Shown in pieces: positions 1-6,751 of a stretch of 7,630 nt of DNA (position 1 is the stretch's first letter; the number at the start of each line of letters is the position of its first letter). Under the pieces are notes generated by a model. The model worked only from the letters and a program-made list of their open reading frames with translations, was not told where the DNA came from and searched no databases. Where the stretch lies: positions 1 through 7,630 of the forward strand of contig JAISOU010000064.1 of assembly GCA_031275395.1 (NCBI GenBank). The letters are read 5' to 3'. A program made the translations under genes and the position numbers. The stretch comes from Helicobacteraceae bacterium. Lineage in GTDB: Bacteria; Campylobacterota; Campylobacteria; Campylobacterales; SZUA-545.

Positions 1-2
1 AC

Positions 3-773
3 TATAATCAGCCAAATGTAAGCGAAATATTAGATCGCGCAAAGGCGGCATTGGGTAATGAAAACTATCAAGAAGCCATAAGGCTATACGGTGAAGCGCT
101 TAAACTCGATCCAAACGATACCGACGCTTACTTCAATCGCGGACTCGCTTACTTAAAATTAGGCGATACTGGCAAAGCGATCGTGGATTTTAATCAAGCG
201 ATTAAACTTGATCCAAAACTTGCGCTGGCTTACAATAATCGCGCAAACGCTTATGAAAAATTAGGAGATACAGACAAAGCGATCGCGGATTTTAATCAAG
301 CGATCAAAATCGATCCAAAACTTGCCGACGCTTACTATAACCGCGGAAACGCTTATGGAAGATTGGGTGATACAAGCAAAGCGATTGAAGATTACAATCA
401 AGCGCTAGAGATCGATCCAAACGATGCAATGGCTTACAATAATCGCGCAAACGCTTATGAAAAATTAGGAGATACAGACAAAGCGATCGAAGATTACAAT
501 CAAGCGCTAGAGATCGATCCAGACTATGCGAGCGGTTACTTCAATCGCGGGATCGTTTATCATAATTTAGGCGATTACTCCAAAGCGATCGCGGATTTCG
601 CGCAAGCGATCAAAATCGATCCAGACGATACGGACGCTTACAATAACCGCGCCTTTGCTTACGCAGAACAAGGAAACTACAAACAAGCGACGCAAGATGC
701 TAAAAAAGCGCGCGAACTAGGCAATGGCGACGCGTTGCAATATTTAAGCGATAATAAGCTAATTCAAGATTAG
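3..773 (+). CDS. Tetratricopeptide-repeat protein, 5' end outside window
   Basis: The frame is open from base 3 with no stop, so the gene starts upstream. A TTG at 51 could be read as a start, but residues encoded before it (15-50) already belong to a TPR unit, so an internal start is unlikely. The visible 256 residues are about seven TPR units of exactly 34 residues. Typical unit features are AYNNRANAY, a KLGDT turn, KAI.DFNQAI and a closing I/LDP. The last unit (627-728) has diverged and acts as a cap, followed by a short polar tail ending LIQD. TPR arrays form superhelical scaffolds that bind protein partners; the partner here is unknown. No signal peptide or membrane segment can be judged because the N-terminus is missing. 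It converges on the HIT gene. The family call is secure; the specific role is not. Confidence 0.9.
   Translation, partial: YNQPNVSEILDRAKAALGNENYQEAIRLYGEALKLDPNDTDAYFNRGLAYLKLGDTGKAIVDFNQAIKLDPKLALAYNNRANAYEKLGDTDKAIADFNQAIKIDPKLADAYYNRGNAYGRLGDTSKAIEDYNQALEIDPNDAMAYNNRANAYEKLGDTDKAIEDYNQALEIDPDYASGYFNRGIVYHNLGDYSKAIADFAQAIKIDPDDTDAYNNRAFAYAEQGNYKQATQDAKKARELGNGDALQYLSDNKLIQD
117..728 (+). repeat. In-frame tandem 102-bp repeats (TPR units)
   Basis: Six consecutive 102-bp units lie at 117-218, 219-320, 321-422, 423-524, 525-626 and 627-728, each coding one 34-residue TPR. Some are nearly identical at DNA level: 226-285 matches 430-489 base for base over 60 bp (two periods apart), and 387-419 matches 489-521 over 33 bp (one period apart). 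Identity that includes silent positions points to recent duplication or gene conversion between units. The last unit is the most divergent. Confidence 0.88.
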
Positions 774-875
774 AAATTGGGTTGTAATTCGTTGTTTTGT
801 TGGTAGGCAAATCTGTCGTGTTCAGAAATCTTACGCATTTTCGGTAAATCCTACAAACGCCGTTATTTCTGTGAA

Positions 876-906
876 GCGCCCGCTCCGTAGCGCTACGGAG
901 GAGCGC
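876..906. repeat. Perfect 18-bp palindrome in convergent spacer
   Basis: CTCCGTAGCGCTACGGAG at 883-900 is its own reverse complement. It is flanked by GCGC on both sides (876-879 and 903-906), which can extend the stem past a small asymmetric bulge. A further CGCCGT (858-863) can pair with ACGGCG (915-920), enclosing the whole structure. It lies between the converging ends of the TPR gene and hinT, where a bidirectional terminator would be expected, but no T tract follows on either strand. An extragenic palindromic element is equally possible. Confidence 0.45.
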
Positions 907-921
907 GTATTAAGACGGCGG

Positions 922-1272
922 TTAATCTTTTCTAGTGCGATCTTGGTGGCGGATATGTCCTAGCTTTGCGCCGCCTAAGATATGCAGATGTAGGTGCGCG
1001 ACCTCCTGCCCCGCGTCTTTGCCGTTGTTAATTACCACGCGGTAGCCGCTTTCGTCAAGCTTTAACTTTTTAGCGACGGCCTGCGCGGCGCTAAGAAGGT
1101 AGCCGATCGTTTCGCTATCGCACGATTGAAAATCCTTTACCTCTTTTTTGGGAATTACCAAAATATGAATCGGCGCTTGCGGATCGACGTCGTGAAAAGC
1201 GAGGGTATGGTCGTCCTCATAGACGCGGTTTGCCGGTATTTCTCGGTTAATAATCTTGGTAAAAATGGTCAT
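922..1272 (-). CDS. hinT: HIT-family purine nucleoside phosphoramidase (HinT-like)
   Basis: The 116-residue product matches the usual size of Hint-branch HIT proteins, small dimeric cytosolic enzymes that hydrolyse adenosine phosphoramidates and related nucleotide conjugates. The N-terminus reads MTIFTKIINREIPANRVYED, followed by AFHDVDPQAPIHILVIPKK and a VINNGKDAGQ segment. The signature is HLHLHIL at residues 93-99, where the HxHxH histidines form the nucleotide phosphate site. The tail after ILGG ends in basic residues rather than the WPPG common in many Hint proteins. The frame is open further upstream to about 1371, but the ATG at 1272 is chosen. It begins where family homology begins, and AAGGAG (bases 1284 to 1279) sits six bases before it. 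The gene stands alone and converges on the TPR gene. The family is certain; the exact substrate is not. Confidence 0.93.
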   Translation of the reverse strand: MTIFTKIINREIPANRVYEDDHTLAFHDVDPQAPIHILVIPKKEVKDFQSCDSETIGYLLSAAQAVAKKLKLDESGYRVVINNGKDAGQEVAHLHLHILGGAKLGHIRHQDRTRKD

Positions 1273-1301
1273 TGCGCGCTCCTTTGCGATTTTTGAAACG
1301 T

Positions 1302-1330
1302 ATCTTAACCGCGCTTTGCTTGAACTACAA
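1302..1330 (-). promoter_or_regulatory. Candidate promoter for hinT
   Basis: On the minus strand TTGTAG (1330 to 1325) and TAAGAT (1307 to 1302) are separated by 17 bases, and the second lies 29 bases before the hinT ATG. TAAGAT fits a -10 box moderately and the -35 is weak. A second possible -10, TACAAT at 1390 to 1385, would give a leader of over 100 bases. Neither has support beyond sequence resemblance. Confidence 0.3.
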
Positions 1331-1609
1331 AAATCGCCGTCCGATCCGATTGCTCCTTGTAAGCGAAACAAGCGAACGGTTCAAATTGTAATGCCTTACA
1401 AAGTTAGCTTCTACGACGCTAATCTTGATTTTAACAGATCAATAGGCGTTCAAGCGAATAACTCGATCAATATCGCTCGATTAAGCGGATAGCGCTAATC
1501 AAGAACGTCCAAATCGATCGCTGTTCCTTAAATCGCAATCGACTTATAAGAGCGGTTAGGTTGGAAGTTTGGAAACGACGGGAAGGGACGCGGGAAGGTT
1601 TTGTAAGTA

Positions 1610-1627
1610 GCGCAAAGGATTTTGCGC
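1610..1627. terminator. Weak hairpin beyond the carA operon
   Basis: GCGCAAA and TTTGCGC form a perfect 7-bp stem with a GGAT loop, about 65 bases past the stop of the pseudouridine synthase gene. No T tract follows on the minus strand (the next bases read TACTTACAAAA), so intrinsic termination here is doubtful. The same hairpin could instead belong to a plus-strand transcript. Confidence 0.2.
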
Positions 1628-1690
1628 GATATTACGCCGTCGCAATTAAATATAAAGATAGAGAGCAAAATTGGTAACGCCGCTAGATAT

Positions 1691-2638
1691 TTAATTTGCG
1701 TTTGAAACGTCGTTAAAACGCTTTAAGACGCGATCGCCATTAAGCGTTTCGTCGAGAAAACTTTTATCAAGATTTAGGCGTTCTAAAAACGGCTTTGGCG
1801 GCGGAGCTTCGATCGTTATATTTTCGCCCGATCGGGGACGTTGCAAATAGAGTCGAAAAGCGTGTAAAAACAACGGTAAAATCCCGCTTTTTACGCCCTT
1901 ATATCCATATAATAGATCGCCTACGATATGAACTCCGATCGACTGAAGATGAACGCGAATCTGGTGCGTGCGCCCGCTAAAAAGTTTCGCGGCGATTAGC
2001 GTTTCGCCGTTATTTAATTCGGCAAGCTCTATAAAGGCGCTTTTCGCGGCGCGTCCGCCCTCTACGATCGCCATTTTTAAGCGATCCCGCGGGTTTCGCG
2101 CTATAGGACGATCGACTATGCGATCGCCCCTGATCGTTTTATCGACGATCGCCAAGTAGTAGCGCCCCATTTGGCGCGTTTCTAGCTGGCGAGAAAGCTT
2201 TCTATGCGTCTCGTTGGTTTTGGCGATCGCCAGCGCGCCCGTCGTTTCTTTGTCGATTCTATGGACGATCCCTAAGCGCGTTTCGCCCGCCAAATTTGAA
2301 AGCGCGTAGCCTTTTGCTTTGAGCCAATCGACCAAAACGGCGTTTTTATAGCTTGGCGCGGTATGCACGACAAGCCCCGCAGGTTTATCTATCACTAGCA
2401 GCTCGTCGTCTTCGTATAGGATCGGCACGTCAAAATCAACCTTGGGCGTTTCGTCCGCGACGCTCTTTGGCGGCGGGTTTATATCGATTAGCGCGCCTAT
2501 TTTTAGCGTTTGCGAAGGTTTAAGCGCGCCTTTTACAAAGCCCGCGTTAATTAACCATACCGCCTCATTTCGTCCGATCTTAAGCGCGTCGGCTACAAAC
2601 CGATCGGCTCTCGCCTCGTTTGCAACCGTGAATATCAT
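1691..2638 (-). CDS. RluA-family rRNA pseudouridine synthase (RluD-like)
   Basis: The 315-residue product has the RluA/RluD layout. An N-terminal S4-like RNA-binding region covers about residues 3-60 (ARADRFVADAL...INAGFVKG). The catalytic domain follows from about 72. The signature HRIDKETTG is at residues 126-134; Asp129 is the expected catalytic aspartate that attacks the uridine. Other family landmarks are VIDKPAGLVVH (82-92), GRYYLAIV (158-165), RTHQIRVH (223-230) and LHAFRL (258-263). The enzyme should isomerise specific uridines in ribosomal RNA. Whether the target is the RluD stem-loop or an RluC-type site cannot be told. The start is six bases after the carA stop with only a weak ribosome binding site, suggesting translation coupled to carA. 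It is the last gene of the minus-strand operon. Its C-terminal tail (about 290-315) is polar and poorly recognisable. Confidence 0.93.
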   Translation of the reverse strand: MIFTVANEARADRFVADALKIGRNEAVWLINAGFVKGALKPSQTLKIGALIDINPPPKSVADETPKVDFDVPILYEDDELLVIDKPAGLVVHTAPSYKNAVLVDWLKAKGYALSNLAGETRLGIVHRIDKETTGALAIAKTNETHRKLSRQLETRQMGRYYLAIVDKTIRGDRIVDRPIARNPRDRLKMAIVEGGRAAKSAFIELAELNNGETLIAAKLFSGRTHQIRVHLQSIGVHIVGDLLYGYKGVKSGILPLFLHAFRLYLQRPRSGENITIEAPPPKPFLERLNLDKSFLDETLNGDRVLKRFNDVSNAN

Positions 2639-2644
2639 CGGCTT

Positions 2645-3808
2645 TTAGCTTTTATCGCCGTTCCAATAAGCCGAAGGCGTCGGCAAAACCGCGTCGGCAA
2701 ATTGTTTGAAAAGATAGCGCGACTCCCTTGGACCAGGGCTTGCCTCAGGGTGATACTGGACGGAAAATATGGGCGATTCTTTGTATTTTACGCCCTCGAT
2801 CGTGTCGTCGAAAAGGTTGATATGCGTAATCTGCGCGATCTCGACTATGCTATCGGGCGCGGAATAGTTGTGATTTTGGCTGGTGATCTCGATCGCGCCG
2901 CTTTGCGTATTTTTTACCGGTTGGTTTGCGCCGTGATGTCCAAACTTTAGTTTATAGGTTTCGTAGCCGTGCGCGATCGAAAGCAACTGATGACCAAGAC
3001 AGATTCCAAAGATCGGTATCTTACGGTTTATCAGCCTTTTGATCTCTCGTATTTGATCTTTTAACGCAAGCGGATCGCCCGGACCGTTGCTTAAAAATAC
3101 GCCGCCGATCTCTTGATTATCAAAACGCGCCATAATATCGTCCGCTTTTGTATCGGGCGGGACGACCTCCGTTTGCAAACCGACGACGGTTAGTTCGTTG
3201 AAGATATTTAGCTTCGCGCCAAAATCAAACGCGACAATTTTTTTAACTTCCGCGCCGCTTGGCGGATCATAGGCTTGCGCGTTTGTATTCCACGCGCCAA
3301 AACGGTGGATATAGGGTTTTTTTGTTCCGACTTCGTTTAAGAAATTAACGTCGCTCATTCGCGGCGCTTTGTCTAAAACGGCGCGTAGATTGGCGTAAGA
3401 ACCAAACTCGGTCGAAACGACCGCCATCATTGCGCCCTCTTTGCGAATCAGCTTCGTTAAAACCCGCGTATCGACGTTACAAACGCCGACAATGTTTTTT
3501 CGCTTTAAAAACTCTCCTAGCGGCTCTTGCGATCGAAAGTTTGAGGGCGTTTTTTGATAATTGCGGACAATAATGGCGCGAGCAAAAACGCCTTCGCTTT
3601 CCGAGTCGTTTTTATTAACGCCGACGTTTCCGATTTCAGGCATCGTAAAAGCGATAAACTGCCCCGCGTAGCTAGGATCGGTAACGATCTCCTGATAGCC
3701 GCTAATCGAGGTGTTAAATACGATCTCGCCGCTTGCCGTACCTTTCGCGCCAAAACTTTCGCCCTCTAATAAAACGCCGTTTTCCAAATAAAGATAAGCC
3801 GCGCTCAT
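2645..3808 (-). CDS. carA: Carbamoyl-phosphate synthase small subunit (glutaminase)
   Basis: CarA hydrolyses glutamine and passes ammonia to the large subunit CarB, which makes carbamoyl phosphate for pyrimidine and arginine synthesis in the cytosol. At 387 residues it is of normal length. The N-terminal CPSase domain includes FNTSISGYQEIVTDPSYAGQ (31-50) and the DTRVLTKLIR segment (113-122). The class I glutamine amidotransferase domain starts near 190. It carries LSNGPGDP (239-246), the nucleophile Cys270 in FGICLGHQ, KFGHHGANQPV (288-298), QNHNY (311-315), and the partner residues His353 and Glu355 in QYHPEASPGP. All catalytic residues are present. The ATG overlaps the upstream DUF507 stop as ATGA (3805-3808), and AAGGA (3823 to 3819) lies ten bases ahead of it. 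carB is not in the window, which fits Campylobacterota, where carA and carB are often unlinked. Confidence 0.97.
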   Translation of the reverse strand: MSAAYLYLENGVLLEGESFGAKGTASGEIVFNTSISGYQEIVTDPSYAGQFIAFTMPEIGNVGVNKNDSESEGVFARAIIVRNYQKTPSNFRSQEPLGEFLKRKNIVGVCNVDTRVLTKLIRKEGAMMAVVSTEFGSYANLRAVLDKAPRMSDVNFLNEVGTKKPYIHRFGAWNTNAQAYDPPSGAEVKKIVAFDFGAKLNIFNELTVVGLQTEVVPPDTKADDIMARFDNQEIGGVFLSNGPGDPLALKDQIREIKRLINRKIPIFGICLGHQLLSIAHGYETYKLKFGHHGANQPVKNTQSGAIEITSQNHNYSAPDSIVEIAQITHINLFDDTIEGVKYKESPIFSVQYHPEASPGPRESRYLFKQFADAVLPTPSAYWNGDKS

Positions 3809-4650
3809 AACCCCAACTTCCTTAATTCTTCTTCGTAGTATTTTGAGAACAAAATATCATACTCCTCGCTACCGCGAATAACGTCGCGTCTTGTTTTTTT
3901 GATCCTCTCGTGGACGCGATCCTCTATCTCTTCTTGCCGCCGTCCGTAATCTAAAATCGCTTTGCCGATCACGTTTTTGACGAGGTTTTCGCTAACGGAA
4001 TAGTTGATCAGATCCTCTTCGTAAAGATCGTCTAGTATGCGGTGCGCCAGATTATTAGAGCGATCGTCCTTGTCTAAAATCAGCCCCTTTGCGGGCGCGA
4101 TCTCGCGCTTAATCATCCAAAAAAGCGTTCGCGGATCGGACATTCTTATCATCCAAGGAAGATCGCGTATCTCTTTTTGATCTTCCTCGCTAAGATCGGT
4201 CGTTTTGAGTTGATCGACGAGTAGATTTAGGCTTTTTGCGATCGCGGCGGAATCGGCTTCGGGACTGCCGATCGCCTCGATAAACAGCGATAGTAAGCCT
4301 ATACCTTTTAGAGTCGATTTTTTCTTTGCGATCGGCTTGCTTTTTGCGGAGGTTTTGCCTTTGCCTGCCGTTTTGCCCTTTGCGATCGCGGCGGCGCTTT
4401 CGCTTGGTTTGCTTTTTGGGATCGTCTTGATAATCGATTCAAAAAGGTCGAGGTTATCCTCTAATTTGTCGATAATACGATTGCTCTCGCCGTCTACGGC
4501 GCGTTCTAGCCTAACCTCTTCTTCAAGTAGCCTGTTAGCCGCGCCGATCACGGGCGCGTCCCCTTTTGTCAAGCCGACTAGTTTGCTATTAACGAGTTCG
4601 CGGGCTATTTTTTCGGCGATAAATCTGGCGTGTTCGTTGGTCAGCCGCAT
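3805..4650 (-). CDS. DUF507 family protein with internal insertion
   Basis: I recognise this as the DUF507 protein encoded directly before carA in Campylobacterota; its function is unknown. The N-terminal part (1 to about 70) begins MRLTNEHARFIAEKIARELV and resembles half of the usual protein. The C-terminal part (from about 168) carries the conserved block DPRTLFWMIKREIAPAKGLIL, HRILDDLYEEDLINYSVSEN, a charged helix, and the closing LFSKYYEEELRKLGL. From memory, relatives are about 180-190 residues; this one is 281. The extra part is a Lys/Ala/Ser-rich low-complexity linker (about 76-113) plus a probably helical stretch (about 114-160). No signal peptide or membrane segment is visible, so it is probably cytosolic. 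GAAGGG (4662 to 4657) sits six bases before the ATG. It is the first gene of the operon and overlaps carA by four bases. Confidence 0.85.
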   Translation of the reverse strand: MRLTNEHARFIAEKIARELVNSKLVGLTKGDAPVIGAANRLLEEEVRLERAVDGESNRIIDKLEDNLDLFESIIKTIPKSKPSESAAAIAKGKTAGKGKTSAKSKPIAKKKSTLKGIGLLSLFIEAIGSPEADSAAIAKSLNLLVDQLKTTDLSEEDQKEIRDLPWMIRMSDPRTLFWMIKREIAPAKGLILDKDDRSNNLAHRILDDLYEEDLINYSVSENLVKNVIGKAILDYGRRQEEIEDRVHERIKKTRRDVIRGSEEYDILFSKYYEEELRKLGL

Positions 4651-4678
4651 GGCAAGCCCTTCGCGTTTTTAATTTCTT

Positions 4679-4684
4679 ATTCTA
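4679..4684 (-). promoter_or_regulatory. Candidate -10 box for the DUF507-carA operon
   Basis: TAGAAT on the minus strand (4684 to 4679) lies 28 bases before the DUF507 ATG, in an AT-rich patch suited to a short leader. No clear -35 is visible, which is common for Campylobacterota housekeeping promoters. It is the only good -10 match close to this start. Confidence 0.4.
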
Positions 4685-4797
4685 CACGATCGGCGATAAA
4701 CCGCCTCCGATTTTTAACGGCGACAAGCGGTTTTCTTGCGCTCCGCCCTTTTCGCGCAAAAAACAAAATACGGCGGTAGCTCAAAAGATCGTTGCGT

Positions 4798-4803
4798 TAC
4801 AAT
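4798..4803 (+). promoter_or_regulatory. Candidate -10 box for the ATPase gene
   Basis: TACAAT (4798-4803) lies 54 bases before the ATPase ATG in the divergent spacer and is followed by a T run. No good -35 lies 16-18 bases upstream. The ribosome binding site is AAGGG at 4845-4849, eight bases from the ATG at 4858, which supports that start. Confidence 0.35.
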
Positions 4804-4857
4804 TTTTAAGCGTATATCATTACGAAACGAAACGACGATCGCGCAAGGGCTAAAAAA

Positions 4858-6558
4858 ATGAGCGGATTTTATCTAGGAAAAACGACGGACGGCTCTAAGC
4901 TGGAGCTTGATCCTAAAACCTTTTTGACGCACGCGGCGATCATAGGTATGACGGGTAGCGGCAAAACGGGTCTTGGCATAGCGCTTTTAGAAGAGGCGCT
5001 TTTGGCGGGAGTTAGCGCGATCGCGATCGATCCAAAAGGCGATTTAGCCAATCTGTTTTTGACCTTTCCAAATCTAAGCAAAGAGGAGTTTGTCGACTGG
5101 TCGGACGACCCCGCGCAAAGCGCCGCCGAATGGAAAGAGGGCTTGGCAAAATGGGGCTTGGACGGCGATCGTATCAGAACGCTAAAAAATAGCGCGGAGT
5201 TTAAACTTTTTACGCCGGGCGCTTCTCACGGCGCGCCAATCAACGCGCTAGGCTCTTTTGCCGCGCCCTCTGAAACGGTTTTGGAGGATAGCGATCTGCT
5301 CAATTCGCTGATCGCCTCGTGCGCGCAAAATCTTTTGGGGCTTGTCAATGTCGGCGCGGAAGCGGCAAGCAAAGAGGCGACGCTTCTAACGGCGATCATC
5401 GGAAACGCTTGGGCTAACGGCGAGGATTTAGACCTTGAAAAAATTATCGCGCGGATTGTCAAACCGCCGTTTGATAAGGTCGGGGTTTTCGCGCTAGAGA
5501 GTTTCTTTTCGGAAGCCAAACGCTTCGCTCTCGCGTCGAAGTTTAACGCGCTTATCGCCTCTAGCGCCTTTGCCTCATGGCTAAAGGGCGAACCGCTTTC
5601 GATTGGCTCGATCTTTGGCGGCGCGAAGCCTACGATCGCTATCTTTTCAATTTCGCATTTGGGCGATAAAGAGCGAATGTTTTTCGTAACGCTGATATTA
5701 AACGCGGTTTTATCGTGGATGAGATCGCAAGACGGATCGCAAAAACTACGCGCTTTGCTCTATATGGACGAGATTTTCGGCTATTTTCCGCCAAGCGCCA
5801 ATCCCCCTAGTAAAACGCCGATGATGCTTCTGCTCAAACAGGCGCGGGCTTTTGGGTTGGGCGCGGTTCTTTCAACGCAAAATCCCGTCGATCTCGACTA
5901 CAAAGGATTAAGCAATATCGGCGCGTGGTTTATCGGCAGAATGCAGAGCGCGCAGGATTGCGAGCGCGTTTCTGCTGGGTTAATCGGCGCGGGCGGCTCT
6001 AAAAACGAATTGTCCGCGCAGATTTCGGCGCTACAAAAGCGGCGCTTTTTACTGAAAACCGACGGGCTTTCTACTTTTGATACGCGCTGGACGCTTAGCT
6101 ACCTCAAAGGTCCTCTATCGCGCGATCAGATTCGGTTTCTTACGGGCGCGACGCGCATAGCGAGCAATTCGCCTTCGCTTACGCCGCCGCAAAGCGTGCT
6201 TGTTTTGGACGCTTCCGCGCGAAAAAAACGCGCCGCGATCGAAGCGAAATACGAACGCGAAAAGAAACGGCTTTTAGAAAAACGATCGCGCCTGCTAACC
6301 AAACTAGACAAAGAAAAAAGCGACGTTACCCGCGGAGCGATCGGGCTTTTTGCCGCGATCGGCTCTGGTCTGCTAAACGCGGTTTTAGGATCGAGAAGAG
6401 GCGCGGCGAATAAAATTGGCGGCGCGGTTAAAAGCACCGCGAGCGTTCAAAAAGAGCGCGGCGATATCGCCCGCGTTAATGAGGAGATCGCGCAGGTCGA
6501 TCGGGAACTAAACGAACTTGAATCGCAAACCAAATCCGCTCTCTTAGATCTTTCGTAA
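4858..6558 (+). CDS. HerA/DUF87-like P-loop ATPase, compact form
   Basis: This 566-residue protein belongs to a family of HerA/FtsK-like ATPases annotated only as ATP-binding or helicase HerA-domain proteins. It starts with GKTTDG..LELDPKTFLTHA and then a Walker A, GMTGSGKT (30-37). AIDPKGDLANLFLTFP follows at 56-71. The Walker B is LLYMDEIFGYFPP (300-312) with Asp304-Glu305. The conserved LLKQARAFGLGAVLSTQNPVDLDYKGLSN stretch lies at 325-353, including the sensor-like STQNP, then FDTRWTLSYLKGPLSRDQI (407-425). The C-terminus has a charged coiled coil (about 453-490), a Gly/Ala-rich hydrophobic stretch with GLFAAIGSGLLNAVLG (496-511), and a second coiled coil (about 530-560). Relatives I recall are about 800 residues or more, with a further region between ATPase and coiled coils that seems absent here. 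It probably forms a hexamer moving DNA or protein, but the substrate is unknown. It is monocistronic. Confidence 0.85.
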   Translation: MSGFYLGKTTDGSKLELDPKTFLTHAAIIGMTGSGKTGLGIALLEEALLAGVSAIAIDPKGDLANLFLTFPNLSKEEFVDWSDDPAQSAAEWKEGLAKWGLDGDRIRTLKNSAEFKLFTPGASHGAPINALGSFAAPSETVLEDSDLLNSLIASCAQNLLGLVNVGAEAASKEATLLTAIIGNAWANGEDLDLEKIIARIVKPPFDKVGVFALESFFSEAKRFALASKFNALIASSAFASWLKGEPLSIGSIFGGAKPTIAIFSISHLGDKERMFFVTLILNAVLSWMRSQDGSQKLRALLYMDEIFGYFPPSANPPSKTPMMLLLKQARAFGLGAVLSTQNPVDLDYKGLSNIGAWFIGRMQSAQDCERVSAGLIGAGGSKNELSAQISALQKRRFLLKTDGLSTFDTRWTLSYLKGPLSRDQIRFLTGATRIASNSPSLTPPQSVLVLDASARKKRAAIEAKYEREKKRLLEKRSRLLTKLDKEKSDVTRGAIGLFAAIGSGLLNAVLGSRRGAANKIGGAVKSTASVQKERGDIARVNEEIAQVDRELNELESQTKSALLDLS

Positions 6559-6715
6559 CGCTCTTTTAACCGCGCTAGAACGAGGGTAGGGTAAATATCG
6601 CTAAACAAGTCGCCGCGTTTATTTAGCAAAACGGCGGTAAAACTAACGCTTTTATTTACTATTCGTATCGCGGACAATTAGCCGCCTTTACGTTTGCCAT
6701 ATCCGTTTTGCGCCT

Positions 6716-6742
6716 TAGCGCCGATCGCGTTTCGCGGCGCTA
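6716..6742. terminator. Hairpin between convergent ATPase and zrgA genes
   Basis: TAGCGC (6716-6721) pairs with GCGCTA (6737-6742) and CGCG (6726-6729) with CGCG (6733-6736), leaving a TTT loop and a CGAT bulge on one side. It begins ten bases past the zrgA stop on the minus strand. A second, weaker inverted repeat, CGCCG (6611-6615) with CGGCG (6632-6636), lies closer to the ATPase stop. Neither is followed by a proper T tract, so the terminator role rests mainly on position between convergent genes. Confidence 0.3.
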
Positions 6743-6751
6743 GGTTGCGGT

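Larger units (their letters stand above)
1273..1690. other. 418-bp intergenic region without a convincing gene
   Basis: This lies between the start of hinT and the 3' end of the pseudouridine synthase gene. It holds the hinT leader and promoter candidates on the minus strand. The right half has a segment rich in GGA triplets (1563, 1571, 1581, 1586, 1593 and 1617). It ends in a perfect 7-bp hairpin, GCGCAAA / TTTGCGC (1610-1616 and 1621-1627), with GGAT in the loop. TATAAG at 1545-1550 could be a -10 box for plus-strand transcription into that segment. No T tract follows the hairpin. The short open frames here lack ribosome binding sites and resemble nothing known to me. I see no tRNA or insertion sequence. 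Confidence 0.5.

Noticed and set aside
117-728. CRISPR-like or satellite interpretation of the 102-bp repeats
   Set aside because: The repeats have no spacers, keep one reading frame and code canonical 34-residue TPR units.
1273-1371. Longer N-terminus for the HIT protein, starting near 1371
   Set aside because: The extra 33 residues resemble nothing in the family, and the ATG at 1272 has a well placed AAGGAG.
1256-1492. 78-codon plus-strand frame over the hinT start region
   Set aside because: It begins inside hinT on the opposite strand, has no ribosome binding site and has no recognisable product.
4337-4672. 111-codon plus-strand frame opposite the DUF507 gene, rich in Leu, Ala and Ser
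   Set aside because: It is antisense to a conserved protein and its hydrophobic look comes from the Lys/Glu/Ala codons read in reverse. There is no ribosome binding site.
4858-6558. Reading the ATPase as a conjugation (TraC/VirB4) or known anti-phage component
   Set aside because: No transfer, secretion, nuclease or other defence genes adjoin it, and the conserved segments fit the HerA/DUF87-like family of unknown role better. Neighbours are housekeeping genes.
6447-6677. 76-codon minus-strand frame at the end of the ATPase gene
   Set aside because: It needs a TTG start directly after a TAA without a ribosome binding site, and its C-terminal third is antisense to the ATPase coiled coil, giving a Ser/Arg-rich artefact.
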